From positions 1 through 21,915 of IMG/VR virus record IMGVR_UViG_3300044635_000682: a stretch of 21,915 bases of DNA. One strand, given 5' to 3'. Under the pieces are notes generated by a model. That model saw only the letters and a list, made by a program, of their open reading frames with translations. It was not told where the DNA came from and searched no databases. This DNA is from a virus. Both the position numbers and the translations under genes were made by a program. Positions 1 to 7,363 of the stretch are shown piece after piece (position 1 is the stretch's first letter; every line of letters starts with the position of its first letter).

Positions 1-1100
1 AATGGACCGAGTTTGTTCAATCTATCATAGACAACTACGAAAACTATGAAGCAGAATGGAAAGCAGATTCGGCGGCAGCGTTACTTGACAATCCAGAATA
101 TAAAAAATTCCTTGACCGTGCATATACAGATTTTATGGGCATGGGCGAAAATACCACTGACCAACGTGAACAACATGCCATAGCACTAAGTGGTTATCAA
201 GTAAAATACTATGGCGGCAAGTTATTTGGTTCGTTATTTGGAAATATCAAAGGTGCTAGAGCCAGTATGACCCCCGAAGTGTATGGCGCATTAGAAAAAG
301 CTCAATATGATCTGGAGCAAAAAAAGATAACTGACTGGGACGATAAACGCCGTGAAGAACAATTAAAGTTCTGGAAAATGTTGCCATACCCAATTAAACT
401 AATGGTTGCAGCCGGCATGGGAAAAACACCCGCACAAGTTGAAGCAATTCTCAGCACTTCCGGTAAGTCTGACAACGAAATAATGGGTGCTTATTTTAAC
501 GCATCAGAGCCAGAAAAGCCAACTAAACCAGAAATGCAAAAGGAAAATATAGCTCCAAGACAGCAAGGTTCTCAAATGCCGGTAACTAAAGAATATTGGC
601 AAAAAGCAGTATTAGCAAGATATCCTAAAGCTAGATTCATACATGAAAAAATGTTAAACGGTGCCATTTACGCAATGGATGATAGTGGACAAGTTGGTTC
701 ATATGAGCCAAAAAGAAGTTACGCTAAAGTTGGACCTGAGTCTCTAAAAACCGAAAGTATGGCAGAAGATTGGCAAAAGGTCAATAAAAAAGACAAGACT
801 GATGGTATGAGTAAAAAGGCTGTTAGTGCTTATCGTAGAGAAAATCCGGGTAGTAAGCTAAAAACTGCTGTAACTACTAAACCCAGTAAGTTGAAAAAGG
901 GTAGCAAAGCTGCCAATCGCCGTAAATCATTCTGTGCTAGAATGAGTGGCATGAAGAAAGCACATGCAAGTGCCAAGACTAAACGAGATCCTGATAGTCC
1001 AATCAACAAAGCACTACGCAGATGGAACTGCGAGAGTGTAGAACAAATGGAAAAATTGGTAATGATTGCCGAACAAAAAATTAGGGACCTTAAAAAATGA
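1..1100 (+). CDS. 5'-truncated phage protein with basic DUF6321-like C-terminus
   Basis: The frame is open from the left edge with no stop, so the true start lies outside the window; the methionines at 135 and 141 are probably internal. About 365 residues are visible. The N-terminal two thirds is soluble and mixed-charge, with a stretch around DWDDKRREEQLKFWKMLPYP. The C-terminal ~100 residues are very basic (motifs SAYRRENPGSKL, KGSKAANRRKSFCARMSGM, DPDSPINKALRRWNC). From memory this matches a domain called DUF6321 in phage proteins, of unknown function. The basic character suggests nucleic acid or capsid association, which is inference. The stop overlaps the next start (ATGA at 1097-1100), so the gene is translationally coupled to the GP88-like gene. 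Gene reality is sure; function is unknown. Confidence 0.85.
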   Translation, partial: WTEFVQSIIDNYENYEAEWKADSAAALLDNPEYKKFLDRAYTDFMGMGENTTDQREQHAIALSGYQVKYYGGKLFGSLFGNIKGARASMTPEVYGALEKAQYDLEQKKITDWDDKRREEQLKFWKMLPYPIKLMVAAGMGKTPAQVEAILSTSGKSDNEIMGAYFNASEPEKPTKPEMQKENIAPRQQGSQMPVTKEYWQKAVLARYPKARFIHEKMLNGAIYAMDDSGQVGSYEPKRSYAKVGPESLKTESMAEDWQKVNKKDKTDGMSKKAVSAYRRENPGSKLKTAVTTKPSKLKKGSKAANRRKSFCARMSGMKKAHASAKTKRDPDSPINKALRRWNCESVEQMEKLVMIAEQKIRDLKK

Positions 1101-1126
1101 ACTTTACAGAATTATTTGAGGGTGCA
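1097..1126 (+). other. Possible capsid-targeting peptide (MNFTELFEGA)
   Basis: The first ten codons encode a short amphipathic peptide with an acidic residue followed by small residues (ELFEGA). T4 head-targeted proteins begin with comparable peptides that the prohead protease removes after a glutamate in an (L/I)xE context. The match is weaker here (LFE) than in the next gene, so this is tentative. Confidence 0.35.
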
Positions 1127-2287
1127 ACACCCAAATTACCGGGTGCTGTAGGTGGCATTAAAGTTATGAGCATGGATCAATTTCTTGCCCAATCCGATGA
1201 TTTACCTGACGAAGAACTAGATGAAGCAACTAAACTACCAGCTCAAACACGTGAACTAAAAGGTCAAGAACTAGAGGACTACTTAGATAGAATTCGTAAT
1301 CGTGAAAAGGGTAAAACAGACAAATATAAACTACCCTACATACATCGCTCAAGTGTAGTAAAATACTATAATGAAGAAGGTAAACGCTACAATACAGATC
1401 AAATTAAAGAAGCATTAGGTGTTCGTCCAAAGAAACTTCTTAAACAAAATGAAAAGATGAAACATAGCAATGGTGAACTAGAACAATTCTATAACATTGG
1501 TTTCGCAGCATTGGTTGGTATTGCATTAGATGAAGGTACTAACGAACTAATTGTAGTTAATACATGTCCTGGTGCTGGTTCATGTAAGGTAGATTGTTTT
1601 GCTATGAAGGGTGGTAAGGTTCAGTTTGAAGGTCCTTGGTTAAGCGATGGGAGAATCTTAACTTTCTTATTAAATGACCCAGATGGATTCTTCAATCAAC
1701 TAAGTGCAGAAATCACAAAAGAAGAAAAATCAGCACAAAAAGGTGGTTACAATCTAACTATACGTTGGCATGATGCTGGTGATTTCTTTAGCCCAGAATA
1801 TATGGACATGGCATTTAAATTAGCTGCCGCTCACCCTGATGTTAAGTTCTATGCTTATACAAAGATAGCAGATGCGGCATTGGGTCAAAAGCCAAGTAAC
1901 TTTATTGTTAACTGGAGTGAAGGTGCAAGCACAAGCCAAGAGAAACAAGTTAAACAACAAGATCCGCAACTAGATGTAACTAAAAATAGTCGTATCGTTC
2001 CAAGTAAGTTATTCTATGACTTATTGAAGAAAGATAAAGATGGTAAGTTAGATAAGACTGCTGATGGTGCATGGCAACCACGTGATGCCGCAGCATTAGA
2101 AGAATTGAAAGATAGATTAGCACAACAGTATAATCTAAAACGTGAATCTATTATTAGCTACAACGAGATGATGGCAACTCCCGAGAAGAATAACATCAAA
2201 AAATGGAATGTTATCATTGCTCCCGGTGAAGGTGATATCAGTGCTAATAGACAAGACGTATTGTCTACATTGTTATTGAAGCACTAA
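1097..2287 (+). CDS. GP88-family phage protein with CX5CX3C cysteine motif
   Basis: A 396-residue protein. The centre carries NTCPGAGSCKVDCFAMKGG, a CX5CX3C cysteine cluster, followed about 60 residues later by IRWHDAGDFFSPEYMDMAF and then FYAYTKIADAA. The C-terminus has WNVIIAPGEGDISANRQDV. This motif order is that of the GP88 family, found in many phages and never functionally assigned. The cysteine cluster followed by alternating hydrophobic strands and helices is reminiscent of radical-SAM-like barrels, but this is inference. The first residues, MNFTELFEGA, resemble the short N-terminal peptides of T4 head-targeted proteins. The start overlaps the previous stop (ATGA) and the stop overlaps the next start (TAATG). 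Family call is good; biochemical role unknown. Confidence 0.8.
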   Translation: MNFTELFEGATPKLPGAVGGIKVMSMDQFLAQSDDLPDEELDEATKLPAQTRELKGQELEDYLDRIRNREKGKTDKYKLPYIHRSSVVKYYNEEGKRYNTDQIKEALGVRPKKLLKQNEKMKHSNGELEQFYNIGFAALVGIALDEGTNELIVVNTCPGAGSCKVDCFAMKGGKVQFEGPWLSDGRILTFLLNDPDGFFNQLSAEITKEEKSAQKGGYNLTIRWHDAGDFFSPEYMDMAFKLAAAHPDVKFYAYTKIADAALGQKPSNFIVNWSEGASTSQEKQVKQQDPQLDVTKNSRIVPSKLFYDLLKKDKDGKLDKTADGAWQPRDAAALEELKDRLAQQYNLKRESIISYNEMMATPEKNNIKKWNVIIAPGEGDISANRQDVLSTLLLKH

Positions 2288-2316
2288 TGAGAGCAAATGA
2301 GTTCATTACAGAAGCA
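2287..2316 (+). other. Capsid-targeting sequence, predicted prohead protease site
   Basis: Codons 1-10 encode MRANEFITEA. T4 internal proteins I-III carry MKTYQEFIAEA and are cut by protease gp21 after the glutamate of IxE. Here EFITE/A matches the pattern EFIxE/A position for position, predicting cleavage after Glu9 and a mature protein starting with Ala10. Confidence 0.55.
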
Positions 2317-3138
2317 GTTGGTGGTGACTACATTTATCATAGTGTGTCACAGCCTAATCAAATCTGGAACATACTACGCAAAGGTGTTATAAAACCTAAT
2401 CTTTCTGATACAGATGAAGAAGGTGGTTGGGAAATACCAGTCATTAGTGCAAGTAGAAATCAATACTATAGATTCCCATATGGTGGTGGTAGTATTCAAC
2501 TTGTGTTAGATAGAAATGCATTACGTCAAGCTGGCTTCAAAGTAATGCCATTCTCTTATATGCAATTCTACAATCAGCCTGATGGTACTGGCCCTACTGC
2601 TAGTAATACAATGTATAAACAAGAAACAGAAGAACGTATCTATCACCCAAGAGGTATAGGTATCCCTGTTAAGAAACCATATGTTGTAGGTATACAGATA
2701 CGCAAGGAACTAATGAAGAAAGTTCCAGAAGGTCTACTAAAGTTAATTAATGATAGTGGGCTTGAATTAACTCCAATGCGTGATGATCCTACTAACAGAG
2801 AAAAGTTCTCACGTAAGTTAGCTAAACCACCATTGAATTCTAAAAATTACTATAAGCCTGAAAATATGCAAATAGTAGCACGTGCTAATGATCCAAATAA
2901 GTTTGACTTATGGCACATTGGTGACTGGGGTCCAATGCCAATTGGTGACGGTGATGAAAATTTTAAAGGTCATACTAAGGAAAAAGCAATAGAGGTGTTT
3001 AAACGGGTAACAGGTGGTAATCCTAAAGGAGTTCAATCAGCTATAAAGTTTGACGGTGATCTCTCAAAGAGTTATTATCATAACTTGGATGGTACTGGTA
3101 AAAATGATAAGGTTCCTCCAATCGCACGTAATAATTAA
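2287..3138 (+). CDS. Putative ADP-ribosyltransferase-fold protein with T4-type head-targeting N-terminus
   Basis: A 283-residue protein. Visible motifs in order: YIYHSVS (His18), a helix ending ILRKGVIKPN, ISASRN (residues 53-58), a GGGSIQLVLDRNALRQAGF strand-helix, an acidic ETEERIYHP near residues 113-121, then YVVGIQI. A histidine on the first strand, a polar S-x-S-R on the second and an ExE on the last is the layout of ADP-ribosyltransferase folds (including DarT- and Tpt1-type enzymes), where the last Glu is catalytic. The N-terminus MRANEFITEA closely resembles the T4 internal-protein leader MKTYQEFIAEA. T4 Alt is a packaged, injected ADP-ribosyltransferase, so an Alt-like role is attractive, but both fold and delivery are inferred. 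It starts in a TAATG overlap; its stop overlaps the stop of the convergent epimerase gene. Confidence 0.55.
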   Translation: MRANEFITEAVGGDYIYHSVSQPNQIWNILRKGVIKPNLSDTDEEGGWEIPVISASRNQYYRFPYGGGSIQLVLDRNALRQAGFKVMPFSYMQFYNQPDGTGPTASNTMYKQETEERIYHPRGIGIPVKKPYVVGIQIRKELMKKVPEGLLKLINDSGLELTPMRDDPTNREKFSRKLAKPPLNSKNYYKPENMQIVARANDPNKFDLWHIGDWGPMPIGDGDENFKGHTKEKAIEVFKRVTGGNPKGVQSAIKFDGDLSKSYYHNLDGTGKNDKVPPIARNN

Positions 3139-3965
3139 ATTTTTAACAACTCTTCCATAGTATAAAGATTACGCATATAGGGTGATACATCTTCTAGGAC
3201 TGAACTAGCAATATCACCCTTTCTTCTTGGACCGTATACTACATCAAAGTCAACATCATTAACTTTCTGGAACAGACTTACAATCTCTTTGACTGTATAA
3301 CCTACACCGTGACCCAATGATTCTACACTATTGCTAGGCTTTTCAATAGCTTGTTTTAGTGCATCACATATCTCATTCACATGCACATAGTCACGTACAC
3401 AAGTACCGTCAGGTGATATATCATAATCATTACCAAATACAGTAAACTTACCTGTATCACGTGCTTTTATTAGATTGTACATTAGTCCGTCAGGGTTAGT
3501 GGGTTCATAACCATCACTACCCACAACATTATAGAATCTAAAAATAGTATAATCTTGTTGTTTATGTTGTGTGCAATATTCTCTAACAACATCTTCTGCG
3601 GCACGTTTACTTATACCATACGCACTAGCACAATCTTGGGCAGCACCTGTACTAGCAAAGATAAAATTCTTTGTCTTTATCTTGTTAACTACATTCATTG
3701 TACCATTCAAGTTAGTGATATAGTATTTGATAGGAATCTGTTCACTTTCACCCACACGAACTAATGCTGCCAAATGTATAACCGCATCATATTCAATATC
3801 GCCGGGTATGGCAAATTGTCTATTAATATCACAACGATAAAACTCATTCAACGGTGCTTGTGGTTCATCAATATCTAAGCCATGCACTTCATATTCATTT
3901 TTAAGCATTTTGCATAGATGACTGCCGATGTAGCCTGAGCTACCTGTAATTAAAATCTTTTTCAT
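3135..3965 (-). CDS. NAD-dependent sugar epimerase/dehydratase (GalE-like SDR)
   Basis: A 276-residue extended short-chain dehydrogenase. The N-terminal Rossmann motif is ITGSSGYIGSHL (GxxGxxG) and Asp31/Asp33 in GLDIDEP may hold the NAD ribose. AVIHLAALVRVGES is the typical strand-4 motif of UDP-glucose 4-epimerases, FASTGAAQ supplies the Ser/Thr and YGISK the catalytic Tyr and Lys. RDYVHVNEICDAL is the usual sugar-binding region. At 276 residues it is shorter than GalE (about 340), as many phage and NDP-sugar epimerases are. It starts one base inside the stop of the glycosyltransferase (TAATG), so the two form a pair that could prepare and transfer a sugar. The exact nucleotide-sugar substrate cannot be read from sequence. 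Confidence 0.85.
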   Translation of the reverse strand: MKKILITGSSGYIGSHLCKMLKNEYEVHGLDIDEPQAPLNEFYRCDINRQFAIPGDIEYDAVIHLAALVRVGESEQIPIKYYITNLNGTMNVVNKIKTKNFIFASTGAAQDCASAYGISKRAAEDVVREYCTQHKQQDYTIFRFYNVVGSDGYEPTNPDGLMYNLIKARDTGKFTVFGNDYDISPDGTCVRDYVHVNEICDALKQAIEKPSNSVESLGHGVGYTVKEIVSLFQKVNDVDFDVVYGPRRKGDIASSVLEDVSPYMRNLYTMEELLKI

Positions 3966-5299
3966 TAAAAACTAAACAGGCTTAATCCTGTTTCCTCTTC
4001 TATTGGTTCGTAGCTAGGATCTTTTGTTAAATATGTATCATTGTCAGTATATATAACACGGAACTTGTGTTTATTTGTTAATACACTACGTACATCATCA
4101 ATACAAATAATACTACGGTTTAAACTACTGATAAAATCAATATGTTTAATTGTAGTTTCATTACATATTTTTGCAGTATTTGTGTTGGATTTTTTTGCTT
4201 CAAATGTGTTAAAGCATGTATTCCATTTATTAAAAACTGTAGCTTCTTGTTCTTGTGCGTGTTGCAATGACCCTAAATTATACCATCTTTCAGCTTTTTC
4301 AAAAATGTCATATAACTCTTTTGCTTTTTCAGCCATGTTCTTTTTGTTACAAGTGTAAAAATAATCGCTGTTAAAGTTATTAGTCCAACGCTGATTCTCT
4401 AATACAAGTGTAGGCATTTGTATATGTTGTTCATAGAATGCCATACCATAACTCTCAACAATACTAGGATTGAATGCAATTCTAGCACTAGTCATAAAGT
4501 CAACTTTCTCTTGACCAATGATACCTACTTTAATTTCGTATGGTACGCCAATCTTCTTTAATCTATCTTCAAACTTCTTAGCACCATTTGCGCTAGTCAT
4601 TACCTTAGCAGGCAGTTTTGTTTGTTCAATTAGTTCTAAGAATAATTCAGGATTCTTACCTTCTTCCCATCTACCAACAAACAATATACCTTCACGTTGT
4701 TTGTGATGTTCTTCTAATAATGCAGGTTCACTTATAGGAATAGGAAGATGCCACACTGTATCACTGATATTAAGTTGATTGAATTTACTTTGTGTTCCTA
4801 CATACAATTGATCCATTTCTAACTGTCTACGCATCATTTCATTAGTAGAATATAAGAAAGGATTCTTGGTATCTTTAAAGATTTGACTTTCTAAATGAGT
4901 ATAAGCAATGATTTGAATTACATCCTCAAGACCCATTGTACTTGCTACTTGTACAGTTTCATATGTATTGCATATTAGAGCATCATATAGATTATGTTCT
5001 AACGCCTCTACAATTGCAGTACGGAAGTTAGCCATTCGTTCATAGCAAAATGTATCACCATACATAAAGATATTGCTATGATCGGTATACTTTAATGATT
5101 CTAATGGTGCAATAATATTTGCGGGAATAGATTTAACAAACTCATTATCATTAGGTTCTTTATCTGTAATGATATCAACTTTAATATTATGTTGATCCAT
5201 CAACTCGCAAAAGCTTTTTGTAAATTGCCCTATCCCACCATGAGGGATAAGAGTTTGATAGCTTACTAAAAAGCCAATTCGTTTATCGTATGTTCTCAT
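3965..5299 (-). CDS. GT-B glycosyltransferase (GT4-like)
   Basis: A 444-residue protein with the two-domain GT-B arrangement. The N-terminal domain opens with IGFLVSYQTLIPHGGIGQFT, the glycine-rich acceptor loop. The C-terminal domain begins around ILFVGRWEEGKNPELFLELI and carries FNPSIVESYGMAFYEQ, the E-x7-E signature of retaining GT4 enzymes that grips the nucleotide-sugar. About 85 residues after the core show no recognised motif. No signal peptide or membrane segment is seen. It lies between a 57-residue protein (ATGA overlap) and the epimerase (TAATG overlap). Donor and acceptor are unknown; phage enzymes of this type act on host surface glycans, phage virion glycans or modified DNA bases. 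Confidence 0.85.
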   Translation of the reverse strand: MRTYDKRIGFLVSYQTLIPHGGIGQFTKSFCELMDQHNIKVDIITDKEPNDNEFVKSIPANIIAPLESLKYTDHSNIFMYGDTFCYERMANFRTAIVEALEHNLYDALICNTYETVQVASTMGLEDVIQIIAYTHLESQIFKDTKNPFLYSTNEMMRRQLEMDQLYVGTQSKFNQLNISDTVWHLPIPISEPALLEEHHKQREGILFVGRWEEGKNPELFLELIEQTKLPAKVMTSANGAKKFEDRLKKIGVPYEIKVGIIGQEKVDFMTSARIAFNPSIVESYGMAFYEQHIQMPTLVLENQRWTNNFNSDYFYTCNKKNMAEKAKELYDIFEKAERWYNLGSLQHAQEQEATVFNKWNTCFNTFEAKKSNTNTAKICNETTIKHIDFISSLNRSIICIDDVRSVLTNKHKFRVIYTDNDTYLTKDPSYEPIEEETGLSLFSF

Positions 5300-5469
5300 T
5301 TATCTTTTACAGTAGGTACATCACACCATTCAGTCCATTTTTTCACTGCTACGTATTTCCCATCATCGGTCTTTGTACTGTAATCAGTTACTTCAATATG
5401 TGTTCTATATTGTAACACTTTTTCTGGTCCGTCCCAACCGTTTCGGACAAGATATCTTAATTCATACAT
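5296..5469 (-). CDS. 57-residue hypothetical protein
   Basis: A short gene filling the space between the glycosyltransferase and the 72-residue gene. It begins MYELRYLVRNGWDGPE and ends VPTVKDK, with a WTEW motif near the C-terminus. The start is preceded by AAGG about eight bases upstream, and the TGA stop overlaps the ATG of the glycosyltransferase (ATGA), the coupling used by most genes here. The next frame-shifted ATG gives only two codons, so this start is favoured. No family recognised; the sequence looks like a compact beta-rich domain. Confidence 0.65.
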   Translation of the reverse strand: MYELRYLVRNGWDGPEKVLQYRTHIEVTDYSTKTDDGKYVAVKKWTEWCDVPTVKDK

Positions 5470-5473
5470 ATAT

Positions 5474-5692
5474 TTACCTTTTTAGTTTCCACATAATATG
5501 GGTATTCTTATCGTGCCATCTATACTCAAAAATAGATTCACCGGGCCCAGTAATGATTCTAGTCATACGATAAGCGTATTCTAACCAAATACGTTTACCT
5601 GATATATCACATCTATGTGGTAACCAAGCAAACTTGTATTCGGTACCGATCATTCTTTCATAGAAATGATCGTATGCCTGTGTTTGTGGCAT
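5474..5692 (-). CDS. 72-residue hypothetical phage protein
   Basis: Small protein starting MPQTQAYDHFYERMIGTEY, followed by the conserved-looking stretch ISGKRIWLEYAYRMTRIITG and ending in WHDKNTHIMWKLKR. Basic and aromatic, with no membrane segment. The ATG shares one base with the queE stop (TAATG), and a strong Shine-Dalgarno (GGGGAA) lies within the last queE codons, so it should be co-translated with queE. I do not recognise a characterised family. Confidence 0.7.
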   Translation of the reverse strand: MPQTQAYDHFYERMIGTEYKFAWLPHRCDISGKRIWLEYAYRMTRIITGPGESIFEYRWHDKNTHIMWKLKR

Positions 5693-6540
5693 TAAGTTCC
5701 CCAGAGGTTCTTGAAAAGAGGTACCTGGAGTCTATCACTATAACGGTAACCACGATTCATTGCTTCAATAGCAACATTCTTAGCATTCATGCTGTATACA
5801 GATTCTACACCACCGCATGGCATAAAGTATACAGGACCTCTAAATCCACCATTACGAAATTCTTGTACAGCTTTATCAGCTTCTAATGCATCATCTTTAG
5901 TAGCGATAACAAACTTCAAATAAACAAAGCCAACTGTTTCATATTGACGAATAACACTAGGACAAATTGCCTCTTCCCACTTCTCACCACTGATGCTTAA
6001 TTTAGGACTAACACTAAATGTTAATGCATTCTTTTCTCTGTTAATCTTCCATTGTTGTAGATAGATTGATAGGTCTTGACTAAGTTCTTGTGTTCCGTTA
6101 GTTTCAAACGTAATCTCTTTCAATGCTCTCATTTTTTCATTTGAAAGTAAGTCAGGATATGCTCTTTGCCAGCCAAGTAAAGGTTCTCCACCTGTAATTA
6201 CAAGATGTTCATCCATCCAACGATTGTGAGGGAGCATAGCCATGATGTCATCAACAATATCATCAGTGGGGCGAACAGGACTAAGATGCTTGAACCTAGG
6301 ATCCCATGAAGCATAACTGTCACAACCTGTACTGACTAAAGGCAATTTTTTATAATCATCATAATAATGAACCCTTGACGCAATATCTTCTACTTCTTTA
6401 CTTACTTGACCTTTAGGCATGCCAAAGCCCGCACATTTAAAGTTACAACCGAATGTTCGTAAGAACACGGAGGGAACTCCCATATAACGGCCCTCACCCT
6501 GAATACTATAGAATAGTTCTGAAATTTTTATGTTACTCAT
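5692..6540 (-). CDS. queE: QueE-like 7-carboxy-7-deazaguanine synthase, radical SAM, with displaced third cysteine
   Basis: Radical SAM enzyme converting 6-carboxytetrahydropterin to 7-carboxy-7-deazaguanine. Family motifs: SELFYSIQGEGRYMGVPSVFLRTFGCNFKC at residues 7-36 (described in parts: SIQGEG, then FLRTFGCNFKC), VITGGEP (SAM binding, near 114-120), FETNGT and SVSPKLS (substrate binding). At 282 residues it is longer than E. coli QueE (223). Unusually, the classical CX3CX2CDT cluster motif is broken: Cys32 and Cys36 are present, but the third position is filled by AGFG, and the only plausible third ligand is Cys73 in TGCDS, which keeps the Asp-Ser that normally follows. This gives CX3CX36C with an inserted loop. 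Its neighbours include QueD (queD-aldolase-hypothetical-small membrane-queE), and FolE lies further upstream. Confidence 0.88.
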   Translation of the reverse strand: MSNIKISELFYSIQGEGRYMGVPSVFLRTFGCNFKCAGFGMPKGQVSKEVEDIASRVHYYDDYKKLPLVSTGCDSYASWDPRFKHLSPVRPTDDIVDDIMAMLPHNRWMDEHLVITGGEPLLGWQRAYPDLLSNEKMRALKEITFETNGTQELSQDLSIYLQQWKINREKNALTFSVSPKLSISGEKWEEAICPSVIRQYETVGFVYLKFVIATKDDALEADKAVQEFRNGGFRGPVYFMPCGGVESVYSMNAKNVAIEAMNRGYRYSDRLQVPLFKNLWGT

Positions 6541-6543
6541 ATT

Positions 6544-6735
6544 TTACCAATTATGTATTGTGTTTGCTATAATAAAACAACATGTTATCACATGTAAGAT
6601 CACCCAGAAAGTTTTTAGGAACAATGCAATTCTTGCTTCACCCAATGTAAGAATAGGTACATCAGGTCTGTCATCATCTGTATTACCCATTAAATGACCG
6701 GTTGCTCTAGCCCAAATTTTCTCTAAACTATTCAT
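6544..6735 (-). CDS. 63-residue single-pass membrane protein
   Basis: Begins MNSLEKIWARATGHLMGN, continues with an acidic NTDDDRPDVPILTLGEARIA and ends with one strong transmembrane helix (FWVILHVITCCFIIANTI) followed by HNW. The start at 6735 is chosen because GAGGAA lies just upstream; the longer reading from 6792 would run 65 bases into the preceding gene without a ribosome site. It overlaps the preceding gene by eight bases. From memory, very similar small proteins occur in marine phage genomes without a known function. An inner-membrane location is inferred. Confidence 0.7.
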   Translation of the reverse strand: MNSLEKIWARATGHLMGNTDDDRPDVPILTLGEARIALFLKTFWVILHVITCCFIIANTIHNW

Positions 6736-7363
6736 TTTTTTCCTCAATGTTATAGAACCAATCATCACCTGCAGTCCATTTGCGTGTACCATCTACTGTC
6801 CATAGATTTTGAGCCGCTTGAAAATCAGGAAATTTAGTTTCACTAGGAATTAAACTTTGGTCATACCACAAGCAACGATTGTTAGGCTGACAAGCAAATT
6901 GTCCATTTTCTAACTTAATAAAATTAAACGATTTGTGTTCTTCAGCAACTTCAGTAAAGCCGGTATCTACATCCATGCCGTCAGCACAAAAATCTACTGT
7001 AAACAAATAGTTACCATAATGCCATTCTTTATCTTTACCTAAAAACTTAACACCTAGATTACGCAAGCCTATTTTTTCAATGATAGTAAAACGGTACCCC
7101 ATACAGTCCCAAAGCTGTAGTATATCTATAGGTAAGTTGCCAGTATGATCTTCTTTCCATACATAAGCATGAATAGGCAACTTGTCATAGAGTGCCCCAT
7201 AATTGGGCAATAATGATTCTATACGAAACACTTGTCCACGCAGTGCTTTAAGACTGACCCATATAGCAGGCTCTAATTCCCCGTGACCTTTTTCAAAGTT
7301 ATAGAGAAACTCTCGTTTAACAAAACATTTGATTGGTGGCAACGATCCTACAATATAACTCAT
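6728..7363 (-). CDS. 211-residue conserved phage hypothetical protein
   Basis: Starts MSYIVGSLPPIKCFVKREFL with AGGAAAA upstream. Blocks that look conserved are AIWVSLKALRGQVFRIE, LPNYGALYDKLPIHAYVW, LQLWDCMGYRF and LENGQFACQPNNRCLWYDQSL. It is rich in aromatic residues with alternating beta-type segments, soluble, and has no signal peptide. I know of similar proteins in marine phage genomes but no function. It sits between the class II aldolase and the small membrane protein; its stop region carries the Shine-Dalgarno of the next gene. Confidence 0.75.
   Translation of the reverse strand: MSYIVGSLPPIKCFVKREFLYNFEKGHGELEPAIWVSLKALRGQVFRIESLLPNYGALYDKLPIHAYVWKEDHTGNLPIDILQLWDCMGYRFTIIEKIGLRNLGVKFLGKDKEWHYGNYLFTVDFCADGMDVDTGFTEVAEEHKSFNFIKLENGQFACQPNNRCLWYDQSLIPSETKFPDFQAAQNLWTVDGTRKWTAGDDWFYNIEEKNE

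Noticed and set aside
4041-4358. Plus-strand open frame antisense to the glycosyltransferase
   Set aside because: Low-complexity, cysteine- and serine-rich product, no ribosome site, fully inside a well-supported gene. The same holds for other antisense frames such as 3555-3764, 5617-5886, 7914-8174 and 16759-17052.
6736-6792. Longer N-terminus for the small membrane protein
   Set aside because: It would overlap the preceding gene by 65 bases and lacks a ribosome site, while GAGGAA precedes the ATG at 6735.
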